Shown here one piece after another: positions 15,813-25,591 of a stretch of 64,000 nucleotides of DNA. Position numbers and translations under genes: made by a program. The notes beneath the pieces were generated by a model, which worked only from the letters and a program-made list of their open reading frames with translations, was not told where the DNA came from and searched no databases. Source of the DNA: Alistipes sp. (lineage in GTDB: Bacteria > Bacteroidota > Bacteroidia > Bacteroidales > Rikenellaceae); the NCBI GenBank assembly GCA_031285405.1, contig JAITWH010000044.1, positions 62,001 to 126,000 on the forward strand, in the 5' to 3' direction. Within the stretch, counting starts at the first letter, position 1; each line of letters begins with the position of its first letter.

Positions 15813-16832
15813 ATGCGGATATTGGTAACAGGCGCCGACGGGCAGTTGGGACGAGAGCTGCGGCGGATCGCCGATTTCATCGAAAACGGGGGCGACGGCA
15901 AAAAAAGTACGTTTTTTCGCGACCCCCCCCCCTGTTTCGAGGGGGTCGATGCCAAAAAAGTGCATTTTCCCGAGGACACCCCCTCGTTTTTAGGGGGGTC
16001 TCGCGAAAATTTTCAAAATTACGAGTGGCTCTTCACCGATTTCGGCGCGCTCGACGTCACCGACGAGCGCGCGGTAGCCGGTTTTTTCAATCGCGAGCGG
16101 CCCGACGCGGTAGTCAACTGCGCCGCCTTCACCGACGTCGATCGCGCCGAGACAGAGCCCACCGCGGCGTTCCGAGTCAACCGCGACGCCCCCATGTTCC
16201 TCGCCCGCGCCGCCGCCTCGCACAACGCCACCCTGCTACACATCTCAACCGATTTCGTCTTCAGCGGCACTGCCCAACAACCTTACACTGAGACAGATAC
16301 CCCCGCCCCAATAAACATCTACGGCCAGAGCAAACTCGCCGGCGAGCGCGCGGTCATCGAGTCGTGCTGCCGCGGCGCCATCGTGCGCACATCGTGGCTC
16401 TACTCGCCGTGGGGCCGCAATTTCGTGCTCTCGATTCTGAAAGCCGCCGCCTCCCGCAGCGAGATCAGCGTCGTCGCCGACCAACACGGCTGCCCCACCT
16501 CGGCCACCTCGCTCGCCACCGCCATCGCGCGCATGCTCCCGACCTTAATCGCTGACACTCAGCCAGCTGACATATTCCACTGGTGCGACGCGGGAGTCGT
16601 AAGCCGAGCCGACTTCGCCGCCGAGATCATCCGCCAGGCCGGCCTCCCCTGCCAGGTCACCCCCCTAACTTCCGCACAGTATCAATCAGTTACCGGAATA
16701 AAAGAGGCCGCCGAAAGACCAAAATACTCCGCCCTCGACACCAAAAAAACAACCAGCAGATTCGATCTCCACCCCAACCCCTGGCAACAAGAGCTAAAAA
16801 AATACATAACAAGCTTACAATATGGATGTTAG
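15813..16832 (+). CDS. rmlD: dTDP-4-dehydrorhamnose reductase with an in-frame inserted tandem element
   Basis: 339 residues, longer than the usual 285-300. It reduces dTDP-4-keto-L-rhamnose to dTDP-L-rhamnose. MRILVTGADGQLG is the NADPH-binding start; VNCAAFTDVDRAE, HISTDFVFSG and the catalytic YGQSKLAGE (Tyr and Lys) follow. Residues about 24-66 do not belong to the family. They are two 17-residue tandem units (GGDGKKSTFFRDPPPCF, then GVDAKKVHFPEDTPSFL) encoded by a 51-bp duplicated palindromic element at 15888-16003. The insert lies after the first Rossmann helix, a surface position that may tolerate it (inference). It overlaps ung by 11 nt. No rmlA, B or C gene is nearby. Confidence 0.9.
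   Translation: MRILVTGADGQLGRELRRIADFIENGGDGKKSTFFRDPPPCFEGVDAKKVHFPEDTPSFLGGSRENFQNYEWLFTDFGALDVTDERAVAGFFNRERPDAVVNCAAFTDVDRAETEPTAAFRVNRDAPMFLARAAASHNATLLHISTDFVFSGTAQQPYTETDTPAPINIYGQSKLAGERAVIESCCRGAIVRTSWLYSPWGRNFVLSILKAAASRSEISVVADQHGCPTSATSLATAIARMLPTLIADTQPADIFHWCDAGVVSRADFAAEIIRQAGLPCQVTPLTSAQYQSVTGIKEAAERPKYSALDTKKTTSRFDLHPNPWQQELKKYITSLQYGC
15888..16003. repeat. in-frame tandem 51-bp palindromic element inside rmlD
   Basis: Two degenerate 51-52-bp units start at about 15888 (GGGGGCGACGGC) and 15940 (GGGGGTCGATGCC). Each has AAAAAAGT(A/G)C(A/G)TTTT in the middle and a C-run at the end; a partial third unit starts at 15992. TTTTCGCGACCCCCC and GGGGGGTCTCGCGAAAA bracket the block as an imperfect inverted repeat. 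The length is a multiple of three, so the reading frame is kept. Confidence 0.75.
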
Positions 16833-17535
16833 ACTACCAATGCAATGGAAAGAGCTCCTCGCCCCCGAGTTCGAAAAACCATACTTCAAGACCCTAACCG
16901 ACTTCGTGCGAACAGAGTACGTAACCGCCGGTCGGAACGCCGACGGCGGATTATCTTGCGCTTCAGAACCGAAGAGGGTTCCAATTTACCCCGCCGCCCG
17001 AAACATCTTCCGCGCCTTCGAAACCACCCCCTTAGACGATCTAAAGGTGGTAATAATAGGCCAGGACCCCTACCACGGCCCGGGCCAGGCCAACGGCCTC
17101 TGCTTCTCGGTGGGCGAAGGAGTCCCGCTGCCGCCCTCGCTGCGCAACATCTTCAAAGAGATCGCCGCCGACACCGGAACCCCGCCTCCCGCAACAGGCA
17201 ACCTCGACCGTTGGGCCAATCAAGGGGTACTGCTGCTAAACGCCAGCCTCACAGTACGCGAGGGCCAACCCAACTCCCACTCCGACAAGGGTTGGCAAAC
17301 CTTCACCGACGCCGTGGTGGAGGCGATCAACGAGACACGCCACGGCGTCGTCTACATGCTCTGGGGCGCCTTCGCGCAACGAAAAGGCGAGCGTCTCGAC
17401 GCCTCACGCAACCTCATCCTGAAGGCCGCGCACCCCTCACCGCTCTCGGCCCACAACGGCTTTTTCGGCTGCCGCCACTTCTCCAAAGCCAACGAATACC
17501 TCGTCACAAACGGAAAAACTCCCATACAATGGTGA
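16822..17535 (+). CDS. ung: uracil-DNA glycosylase (family 1) with a repeat-encoded insert
   Basis: 237 residues. It removes uracil from DNA. Motif GQDPYHG (residues 80-86; Asp82 activates water) and HPSPLSAHNGFFG near the C-terminus, including the DNA-intercalating loop, are intact. Between EYVT and VPIYPAARNIF the protein has an extra 15-18 residues (AGRNADGGLSCASEPKR) not expected in the family. The DNA there (16927-16953) carries CGGAACGCCGACGGCGGATT, a copy of the R7 intergenic module. The insert precedes the PxxxxIFxAF segment, away from the active site. It overlaps rmlD upstream and aroB downstream (7 nt). Confidence 0.93.
   Translation: MDVRLPMQWKELLAPEFEKPYFKTLTDFVRTEYVTAGRNADGGLSCASEPKRVPIYPAARNIFRAFETTPLDDLKVVIIGQDPYHGPGQANGLCFSVGEGVPLPPSLRNIFKEIAADTGTPPPATGNLDRWANQGVLLLNASLTVREGQPNSHSDKGWQTFTDAVVEAINETRHGVVYMLWGAFAQRKGERLDASRNLILKAAHPSPLSAHNGFFGCRHFSKANEYLVTNGKTPIQW
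16927..16953. repeat. R7 palindromic module inside ung
   Basis: Matches the R7 core (GCCGGAACGCCGGCAGCGATT in intergenic copies, split here as CGGAACGCCG and ACGGCGGATT). It is in frame and encodes part of the extra segment AGRNADGGL. Confidence 0.75.
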
Positions 17536-18653
17536 CAACAATAGAGATAAAAAGAGAAGGGAAAACCCCAAGCCGAGTAGTAGCCGGAGAGGCCCTAAAA
17601 CTGCTCCCCGAAGTGCTGCCGGCGGGCCGACGAGTGGTCGCAATCACCGACCCCAACGTGATGGCGCTGTACGGCGACACAATCCGCACCCACTCCGACC
17701 GGCAGATAGTAATCGGCACCGGCGAGGGCAACAAAACCCTTGACACAGTGGGAGATATCTATCGCCAACTGATCGAGATGGGTGCCGACCGCCGGACCTA
17801 CATAGTGGGATTCGGCGGCGGCATAGTCACCGACATCGCGGGATTCGCGGCGTCGACCTTCATGCGCGGACTGGATTTCGGATTCGTCGCCACATCGCTC
17901 CTGGCGCAGGTCGACGCGAGCGTCGGCGGCAAGAACGGCGTCAACGTTGGCGGATTCAAAAACATGGCCGGAGTATTCTCCCAGCCCGATTTCGTGCTCT
18001 GCGACACGGGCGTGCTGCGCACACTTCCGCCGCGCGAGTTCCGGGCCGGACTTGCCGAGATGATCAAGGCGGGCATCGTGGCCGACCCCGAGCTCTTCGC
18101 ACTTTTGGAGAGCCACTCGCCCGACGAACTGTTGGCCACGCACGAGCTTCTTACTCAAGTAGTTGTGGCCGCCATCCGAGTGAAGGCCGCCATAGTCGAG
18201 GCCGACGAACGGGAGGGGGGCGTGAGGCGCAAGCTCAACCTCGGACACACTGTGGGTCACGCAGTTGAGAAGCTCACGCGTGAATTCAACCATGGCGAGG
18301 CGGTGGCCATCGGGCTGGTGGCGATTGCCGACGCGAGTGTGCGCCTCGGGGTGTTGGCGGCCGCCGATCGCGATCGAATTTTGCGGGTCGTCGAACGGGC
18401 GGGGTTGCCGGTTTCGACTTCCGGCATGGCTTCCGGCAGGGTCTCCGGCGAAGTCTCCGGATCGGCTTCAGTATCGGCCTCAGAGGCAGTTGTCGGGCCG
18501 GTTTTGGGATTGTCGGCGGGCGACATTTCGGAGGCCATCACTCGCGATAAAAAGGTCGAGGGCGACGGGTTGTGGCTCGTCGTGATTCGCCAAATCGGCG
18601 AGGTCGAAGTTCGCCGAATGAGCTTCGCCGACCTCGCCGAGTTGCTCAATTGA
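17529..18653 (+). CDS. aroB: 3-dehydroquinate synthase with a 12-bp minisatellite
   Basis: 374 residues from ATG 17529; the frame is open far upstream, but this ATG overlaps the ung stop and yields the correct N-terminus. It converts DAHP to 3-dehydroquinate (shikimate pathway), using NAD and zinc. GGGIVTDIAGFAASTFMRG, DASVGGKNGVN, the zinc ligands in EMIKAGIV, RRKLNLGHTVGHAVEK and FNHGEAVAIG are present. Residues about 297-320 (SGMASGRVSGEVSGSASVSASEA, broken here at 20) are a low-complexity insert before the C-terminal AITRDKKVEG helix, encoded by six 12-bp units. The stop TGA lies in an R1 heptamer array. Confidence 0.94.
   Translation: MVTTIEIKREGKTPSRVVAGEALKLLPEVLPAGRRVVAITDPNVMALYGDTIRTHSDRQIVIGTGEGNKTLDTVGDIYRQLIEMGADRRTYIVGFGGGIVTDIAGFAASTFMRGLDFGFVATSLLAQVDASVGGKNGVNVGGFKNMAGVFSQPDFVLCDTGVLRTLPPREFRAGLAEMIKAGIVADPELFALLESHSPDELLATHELLTQVVVAAIRVKAAIVEADEREGGVRRKLNLGHTVGHAVEKLTREFNHGEAVAIGLVAIADASVRLGVLAAADRDRILRVVERAGLPVSTSGMASGRVSGEVSGSASVSASEAVVGPVLGLSAGDISEAITRDKKVEGDGLWLVVIRQIGEVEVRRMSFADLAELLN
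18418..18489. repeat. 12-bp minisatellite inside aroB (six units)
   Basis: Units CTTCCGGCATGG, CTTCCGGCAGGG, TCTCCGGCGAAG, TCTCCGGATCGG, CTTCAGTATCGG, CCTCAGAGGCAG. Four codons per unit keep the frame and give a Ser/Gly/Ala-rich linker. Confidence 0.8.
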
Positions 18654-18671
18654 AAATTGAAAGTTGAAAAT
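18649..18671. repeat. R1 heptamer repeat at the aroB stop codon
   Basis: ATTGAAA-type units start at the last codon of aroB; the TGA stop is inside the first unit. Followed by the linker GGGCTAACGCAG. Confidence 0.8.
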
Positions 18672-18727
18672 GGGCTAACGCAGATTTTTTCACAATCAAA
18701 AAAACATCGGAAAAACCACCCGAAAAA

Positions 18728-18759
18728 TTTGCATTCCGCCGAAAAATTTACTATATTTG
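18728..18759 (+). promoter_or_regulatory. promoter of array element A (TTTG-N20-TATATTTG)
   Basis: -33 TTTG (18728-18731) and -7 TATATTTG (18752-18759) with a 20-bp spacer, a full Bacteroidota sigma-ABfr type promoter. The spacer (CATTCCG..GAAAAATT) is conserved with the promoters at 39992 and 62797. Confidence 0.65.
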
Positions 18760-18819
18760 TGAAACGCGTTTTTCCCGAAAAAACGGACAAAAACAAGCAA
18801 AAAACAGGCAAAAACAACC

Positions 18820-18937
18820 GTTACATAGGTAACACTCAACCAAAAAAAGTGTAACATCCGTAACACTACCCCCAAAAAAAGCGTGACATAAGTAACACTC
18901 GACCAAAAAAAAGCGTGACATATGTCACGCTTTTTTT
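18820..18937 (+). ncRNA. array element A: four GTTAC-type hairpins at 31-32 bp spacing, ending in a terminator
   Basis: Four hairpins centred near 18826, 18857, 18889 and 18921. Units are of the form GTTAC-4 nt-GTAAC(AC), followed by a short C-containing spacer and an A-run. The last is a perfect palindrome GCGTGACATATGTCACGC with seven T residues, an intrinsic terminator. From the promoter at 18728 a transcript of roughly 170 nt would result. It has no coding potential, lies between convergent aroB and the broken SUKH gene, and recurs at 40174 and 62888. The ncRNA call is an inference; a phased operator array is the alternative. Confidence 0.45.
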
Positions 18938-18981
18938 AATACACCCAGCTAAAATCGCTGCCGCAACGGTGGTGGCAGGAG

Positions 18982-19677
18982 CTATCTTTCTATACTTATT
19001 TTTGTCCATTCGTCGATTGCTGGCCACAGCTCGATGTCTGTTTTTGGAGCCCTGTCGTGGTACCAGATAAAGCCCCGCTCTTTATCTTTGGAGTCCAAAT
19101 CCATGCAGACATATGCGCCCATGCCGTTGGAAAACAATGCGATAGACCGTTAGAGCTTGAAGGGCAGCGATGCGAGGTCGATCTCGTTCAATATGCCCCA
19201 ATCCCTGTCGCTCAACAAAAACAGCTCCTCGACGGGAGACAAGCCGTTCGATTGCGAGGCGAAATAGCACCATCCGTTGTGTAAGCCGTCGTATAACTTG
19301 GTGATACTCAGCGGTAACATGCCCCACGACGGTTGGATTTCAACGGGTATCTTCTTTGTCAAAGGATTTTTTCCCTCATAATACGCCACGCCCCCCAGCG
19401 TGTTTTTGATGGAGTATAGCAGGGAAAACGCCCTCCCCCGCTCTATTAGTTCGATATCCAACAGGTTGTCGGTCAGGTATAAACGTGTCGATTCAAACTG
19501 ATAGTCGTAGTTTTTCCATGCGGCGAGAACTGCCTTGCATCGGTTCGACGCAAGCGGTTCCGACAGGGCTTCTCGCCAATACGCGGGTAATGTGCGGATG
19601 TCGTCTTCGCTTAAATCGCCCCACTTTATCAGCTCTGTATCAGGCGAGAAGCGTTTTAGGTATGTTAGTTTTTCAAT
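18982..19677 (-). pseudogene. SUKH/SMI1-KNR4-like immunity protein, interrupted by a stop codon and lacking a normal start
   Basis: The frame reads KRFSPDTELIKWGDL, then SWGMLPLSITKLYDGLHNGW and NGLSPVEELFLL, in the style of SUKH (SMI1/KNR4) immunity proteins of contact-dependent toxins, and then meets TAA at 19150-19152 after LASLPFKL. The same frame continues past the stop for 55 codons (RSIALFSNGMGAYVCMDL, WYHDRAPKTDIELWPAIDEW) to a TAG at 18982. That is the expected C-terminus, so this is a nonsense-mutated gene. At the 5' end no ATG/GTG/TTG is available: the frame begins in the R1 repeat that also carries the proA stop. It is tail-to-tail with array element A. No toxin gene is adjacent. 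Confidence 0.7.
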
Positions 19678-19686
19678 TTTCAATTT
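19671..19686. repeat. short R1 heptamer at the proA stop codon
   Basis: About two TTTTCAA units on the plus strand. The minus-strand TGA stop of proA (19680-19682) is inside it, and the broken SUKH frame begins in it. Confidence 0.65.
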
Positions 19687-20930
19687 CGGATTTGTCCTTC
19701 GCCGCGGATTAGGTATTTGTAGGTGGTTAGTTCGGGTAGGGCCATGGGGCCGCGGGCGTGGAGCTTCTGGGTGCTGATGCCGATCTCGGCGCCGAAGCCG
19801 AACTGTGCGCCGTCGGTGAAGGCGGTCGAGACGTTGGTGTAGACGCAGGCGGCGTCGACCCTTGCGGCGAAGGCGTCGGCCGTGGCGCGGTTCTCGGTGA
19901 CTATCGCCTCGCTGTGGCGCGAGCTGTGGCGCGAGATGTGCTCCAGCGCCTCGTCGAGCGTGTCGACCGTGCGCAGCGACATCTTGTAGTCCATGAACTC
20001 GGTGCCGAAGCTCTCCTCCGTCGCATGTTCCAGCAGCTCGGGCGGGTAGCCATCCTCTAAGGCGGCGAAGGCCCTCGGGTCGGCGTAGATCGTCACACCC
20101 TCGGTCATGAGCGGGCCGCACAGCTGGGGCAGGTCGGCGAGGCGCGAGGAGTGGACGATGAGGGTGTCTAAGGCGTTGCAGACGCTCACGCGGCGGGTCT
20201 TGGCGTTGAAGACTATGGCCGCTCCCTTGTCGGTGTCGCCCTCGGCGTCGAAGTAGGTGTGGCAGATGCCGGCGCCGGTCTCGATGACGGGTACGCGCGA
20301 GTGGTCGCGCACGTGGTTGATGAGGGCCGACGAGCCGCGGGGGATTACGACGTCGACCCAGCCGACTGCGCCCAGCATCGCCTCGGTGGCCTCGCGGTCG
20401 GCGGGGAGCAGCGTCACGATGTCGGGGTTGAGACCCTCGCCCTCGACCGACTCGCGGATGATGCGTACTATCGCCTCGTTGGAGTGGCGCGCGTCGCTAC
20501 CCCCCTTGAGCAGGCAGGCGTTGCCGCTCTTGAGGCAGAGCGCGAAGACGTCGAAGCTGACGTTGGGGCGTGCCTCGTAGATTACTCCCACCACTCCGAA
20601 CGGGACTCGTATCTTGGTGATGGTCATGCCGTTGGGGCGGGTGGTTTCGGAGAGCGTCTCGCCCACCGGTGACGAGAGGCGTGCCACGTTGCGCAAGTCG
20701 GCGGCGATGGATTCGAGACGTTCCGGGGTGAGCATCAGGCGGTCGTACATCGGGTTCTCGGGCGACATCTGCGCGAGGTCGCGCGAGTTGGCGGTGAGGA
20801 TCTCGCTGCTGCGTGCCACGGCCTCGTGGGCCACTCGCTCAAGGACGCGGTTGATTACGCGCTCGCTCAGGAGGGCGAGTTCGACGGAGGCTCGGCGGGC
20901 GCTCTTGAAGGTGGGGGTCAGGTCTGTCAT
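19680..20930 (-). CDS. proA: gamma-glutamyl phosphate reductase
   Basis: 416 residues from ATG 20930. It reduces gamma-glutamyl phosphate to glutamate semialdehyde with NADPH, second step of proline synthesis. The segment [19 protein letters not shown], the LKGGSDA cofactor region, the [14 protein letters not shown] segment, the active-site cysteine in [11 protein letters not shown] and [15 protein letters not shown] near the C-terminus are all present. The start overlaps the stop of proB (ATGA). The frame is open well upstream through proB, but that is a shadow. The stop lies in an R1 unit, so the terminal N is repeat-encoded. Confidence 0.96.
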   Translation of the reverse strand: MTDLTPTFKSARRASVELALLSERVINRVLERVAHEAVARSSEILTANSRDLAQMSPENPMYDRLMLTPERLESIAADLRNVARLSSPVGETLSETTRPNGMTITKIRVPFGVVGVIYEARPNVSFDVFALCLKSGNACLLKGGSDARHSNEAIVRIIRESVEGEGLNPDIVTLLPADREATEAMLGAVGWVDVVIPRGSSALINHVRDHSRVPVIETGAGICHTYFDAEGDTDKGAAIVFNAKTRRVSVCNALDTLIVHSSRLADLPQLCGPLMTEGVTIYADPRAFAALEDGYPPELLEHATEESFGTEFMDYKMSLRTVDTLDEALEHISRHSSRHSEAIVTENRATADAFAARVDAACVYTNVSTAFTDGAQFGFGAEIGISTQKLHARGPMALPELTTYKYLIRGEGQIRN

Positions 20931-21741
20931 CGCTTTGCGGGGGTGAATCTTGTGAAAGGGACGTCGGTCTCGCCGCGCCTCAGCACGACATCGGTGAGGA
21001 TGGCGGCGCGCTTGCCGTTGGCGATCACGACCTCGATACCCTCGGCGGCGACCTCGCGCGCGATGCGGCTCTTGGTGAGCATGCCCCCGCGGCCGAAGCT
21101 CGAACGCGAGGTTTGGATATATCCCGAGAGGTCGCCGTCGTCGGTCGCGATCTCGCGAATCAGCTCGGAGGCGGGGTCGTCGGGCGGGCCGGTGTAGACG
21201 CCGTCGATGTTGCTGAGGATCACGAGTGTGTCGACCGACATCATGCGCGACATGAGACCCGAGAGCTCGTCGTTGTCGGTGAACATCAGCTCGGTGATCG
21301 AGATCGTGTCGTTCTCGTTGACTATCGGCACAACGCCTCCCGCGAGCATCACCTCCATGCAGTTCTTCTGGTTGAGGAACGCCTCGTCGCTGCCGAGACT
21401 CTCCTTGGTGGTGAGCACCTGGCCGCACACTATACCTTGGTCGCGGAAGAGGTTGTAATAGCGGTTGATGAGTTTGATCTGGCCCACGGCGGAGAATAAC
21501 TGCCTTGCCGAGACGGAGTCGAGTTCGGTGTCGTTGAAGTTGGGGTTGGTGCGGCCTCTCAGTTCGCCGCGGCCCGAGGCTACCGCTCCGGACGAGACGA
21601 CTATCGTTTGCACCCCCGCGCGCCACAGCTCGGCTACCTGGTCGACCAGACCGCCCATCGCCCCCGAGTCGAGCGTGCCGTCGGGGCGGGTGAGGACGTT
21701 GCTGCCTATCTTGACGACAACACGTCGTTTTGCCGCGCCGC

Positions 21742-21745
<4 letters not shown>
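20927..21745 (-). CDS. proB: glutamate 5-kinase, short form without PUA domain
   Basis: 272 residues from ATG 21745. It phosphorylates glutamate to gamma-glutamyl phosphate. The amino-acid kinase fold motifs [33 protein letters not shown] and [10 protein letters not shown] are present. It lacks the C-terminal PUA domain of the 367-residue E. coli form, as in other Bacteroidota. It overlaps proC by 4 nt at its start and proA by 4 nt at its end, so the three proteins are translationally coupled. Confidence 0.95.
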
Positions 21746-23976
<2,231 letters not shown>

Positions 23977-23997
23977 GTTATCCATTTATATATGTAG

Positions 23998-24024
23998 AGA
24001 AAGCCGCCCTGTGGGCGGCTTTCT
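23998..24024 (+). terminator. intrinsic terminator of eno
   Basis: 12-bp perfect stem AGAAAGCCGCCC with its complement, 3-nt loop TGT, followed by TGTTTT. Confidence 0.85.
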
Positions 24025-24045
24025 TGTTTTGGTGAAAAGAGGGAG

Positions 24046-24158
24046 GTAGTGGTTAGTTATTAGTGGTTAGTGCTACGCGGCGCAGTGCTACGCAAAAATT
24101 CCGCGTAGCCTTATATCGCGTTAGCTCGATTCATGATTTATTATTCATGATTCATGAT
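24046..24158. repeat. R3 and R2 heptamer repeats between eno and thiE
   Basis: R3 AGTGGTT units (24046-24073) are followed by GCTACGCGG/GCGTAGCC linkers and then R2 ATTCATG units (24129-24158). The R2 block overlaps the 3' end of thiE and encodes its last residues and stop. Confidence 0.8.
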
Positions 24159-24776
24159 TCTCTCGATGAGCGCATTTATGCGCTCATCGAGAGCGTCGCT
24201 CTCCATCAGGTGGCGGACGAGGCAGACGTTGCGGGCGCCGGCGGCGAGGACATCGGGGAGGTTTTCGGGGAAGATCCCCCCTATCGCCACCACCGGTACG
24301 GGTGAAAATTTCACGACCTCGGCGAGTTGCGCCACTCCGACCGCAGGGTCGGGGATCGCCTTGGTGGGGGTGGCCCACACCGGGCCGAAGCCTATGTAGT
24401 CGGCGCCGTCGGCGATCGCCTTGCGCGCCTGCTCGATGGAGTGGGTCGAGAGGCCGATCGTCATGTCGGGCCCCACGATGCGGCGCGCGTCGGACAGCGA
24501 GATGTCGCCCTGACCAAGGTGCACGGCGTCGGCACCCGCCAGGGCGGCGAGGTCGGCGCGGTCGTTCATCACGAACATGGTGTCGGTGCCGCGCGTCACG
24601 TCGAGTATCTCGGCGGCGGCGGCCAAGATGGCTTTGTCGTCGAGGTGTTTTTCGCGCAGTTGCAACATGCGAACTCCGCACTCGACGCAGATCTCCGCCA
24701 CGCGGCGATACGACAGCACGGGGTCGGTGATTATGACGTAGAGGCCGAAGTCGCGCATTTTAGGGTCGCGTGGCAT
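24141..24776 (-). CDS. thiE: thiamine-phosphate synthase
   Basis: 211 residues from ATG 24776, which overlaps the thi4 stop as TAATG. It joins hydroxymethylpyrimidine diphosphate and thiazole phosphate to give thiamine phosphate. LQLREK, VMNDRADLAALAGADAVHLGQGD, GLSTHS, YIGFGPVWATPTK and VVAIGG are all present. The last codons (IMNHE) and the TAA come from the R2 heptamer repeat. A perfect 15-bp inverted repeat (24160-24193) lies within the last coding segment LDERINALIER. Confidence 0.94.
   Translation of the reverse strand: MPRDPKMRDFGLYVIITDPVLSYRRVAEICVECGVRMLQLREKHLDDKAILAAAAEILDVTRGTDTMFVMNDRADLAALAGADAVHLGQGDISLSDARRIVGPDMTIGLSTHSIEQARKAIADGADYIGFGPVWATPTKAIPDPAVGVAQLAEVVKFSPVPVVAIGGIFPENLPDVLAAGARNVCLVRHLMESDALDERINALIERIMNHE
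24160..24193. repeat. perfect 15-bp inverted repeat within the 3' end of thiE
   Basis: CTCTCGATGAGCGCA and its exact complement, 4-nt loop TTTA, all in the thiE coding sequence. It could act as an intragenic terminator or as an mRNA 3' stabiliser; there is no strong T-run. Confidence 0.7.
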
Positions 24777-25546
24777 TACAGGCTGGCGATCATAAGTTCG
24801 GCCACCTTTTTGCCCGACAGCAGCATGCCGCCGAAGATGGGGCCCATGCGGAAGGAGCCGCTCACGCCGTTCGACGCCATGCCCGACACGAAGAGGCCCG
24901 GGTAGATCTCCTTGGTGTTCTCGACCGTCGTCGTCTCGCCCTCCTGCGCCGACATCGAACGCTCGCCCATCACGTCGCCCGAGGCGGTGTTGAGCCGGAT
25001 GCCGTTTTTGCGTACCAGTGTGCGGGCGACCTCGCAGTCGTGGCCCGTGCCGTCCAACGTTGTGCGCGCCATCACGACCAACGGGTCGACGTGCAGACCC
25101 TCGCGGGTGACGGGGGCCCAGTTGATCACCAGACCCGACATGCGGTTGTCGTGCACCACAACATCCTCCACAGAGTGGCAGTTGAAGATGCTTGCTCCCG
25201 CCTCGGTGGCTTTGTAGATGAGCGCGGCGGTGGCGTGTACGCTGTCGGCCAGCGCGGCTCCTCCGTCGATGGGGGTATACTTTACTCCCATCTCGTCGAG
25301 GATCGGCAGCGCCTCGTTCTGCACCACGATGCGGCTGAACATCATTGCGCCGCCCCACATGCCGCCCCCCGGGGCGAGTTTGCGTTCGAACAGCGCGACC
25401 TTTTTACCCGCCTTGGCGAGGTAGTATGCGGCGACAAGGCCCGACGGTCCGCCGCCGACTATGGCTGCGTCGACCGAGAGGTTTTCGGACAGTTTCTCAA
25501 AGTAGCTCCCGACTATTCCGCGGGAGACGATCTCTTCCATCATCAT
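24776..25546 (-). CDS. Thi4-type thiazole synthase, sulfide-dependent form
   Basis: 256 residues. It makes the thiazole precursor of thiamine from NAD and glycine. The FAD/NAD-binding start VDAAIVGGGPSGLVAAYYLAKAG, FERKLAPGGGMWGG, VVMARTTLDGTGHDCEVA and the C-terminal GMASNGVSGSFRMGPIFGGMLLSGKK are typical of Thi4. At the position of the sulfur-donating cysteine of yeast Thi4 the sequence has a histidine (GLHVDP), as in archaeal Thi4 enzymes that use free sulfide catalytically. It sits between asd and thiE, with no thiC, thiG or thiS here. No TPP riboswitch fits in the 45 bp upstream. Confidence 0.92.
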   Translation of the reverse strand: MMMEEIVSRGIVGSYFEKLSENLSVDAAIVGGGPSGLVAAYYLAKAGKKVALFERKLAPGGGMWGGAMMFSRIVVQNEALPILDEMGVKYTPIDGGAALADSVHATAALIYKATEAGASIFNCHSVEDVVVHDNRMSGLVINWAPVTREGLHVDPLVVMARTTLDGTGHDCEVARTLVRKNGIRLNTASGDVMGERSMSAQEGETTTVENTKEIYPGLFVSGMASNGVSGSFRMGPIFGGMLLSGKKVAELMIASL

Positions 25547-25566
25547 ATCTTTACTCTTTTTTATTT

Positions 25567-25586
25567 GCCAAACCCTGCGGTTTGGC
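25567..25586. terminator. short hairpin between asd and thi4
   Basis: GCCAAACC, 4-nt loop, GGTTTGGC. An 8-bp stem without a T-run in the direction of transcription; it may attenuate or process the asd-thi4-thiE message rather than end it. Confidence 0.4.
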
Positions 25587-25591
25587 GGAGA

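Noticed and set aside
18820-18937. CRISPR array interpretation of the 32-bp spaced palindromes
   Set aside because: Repeats are only about 18 bp and imperfect, the intervening DNA is a conserved C/A-run rather than unique spacers, there are only 3-4 units, and no cas gene is present.
25547-25591. TPP riboswitch before thi4
   Set aside because: Only 45 bp separate asd and thi4 and no THI-box conserved sequence is visible; just a short hairpin.
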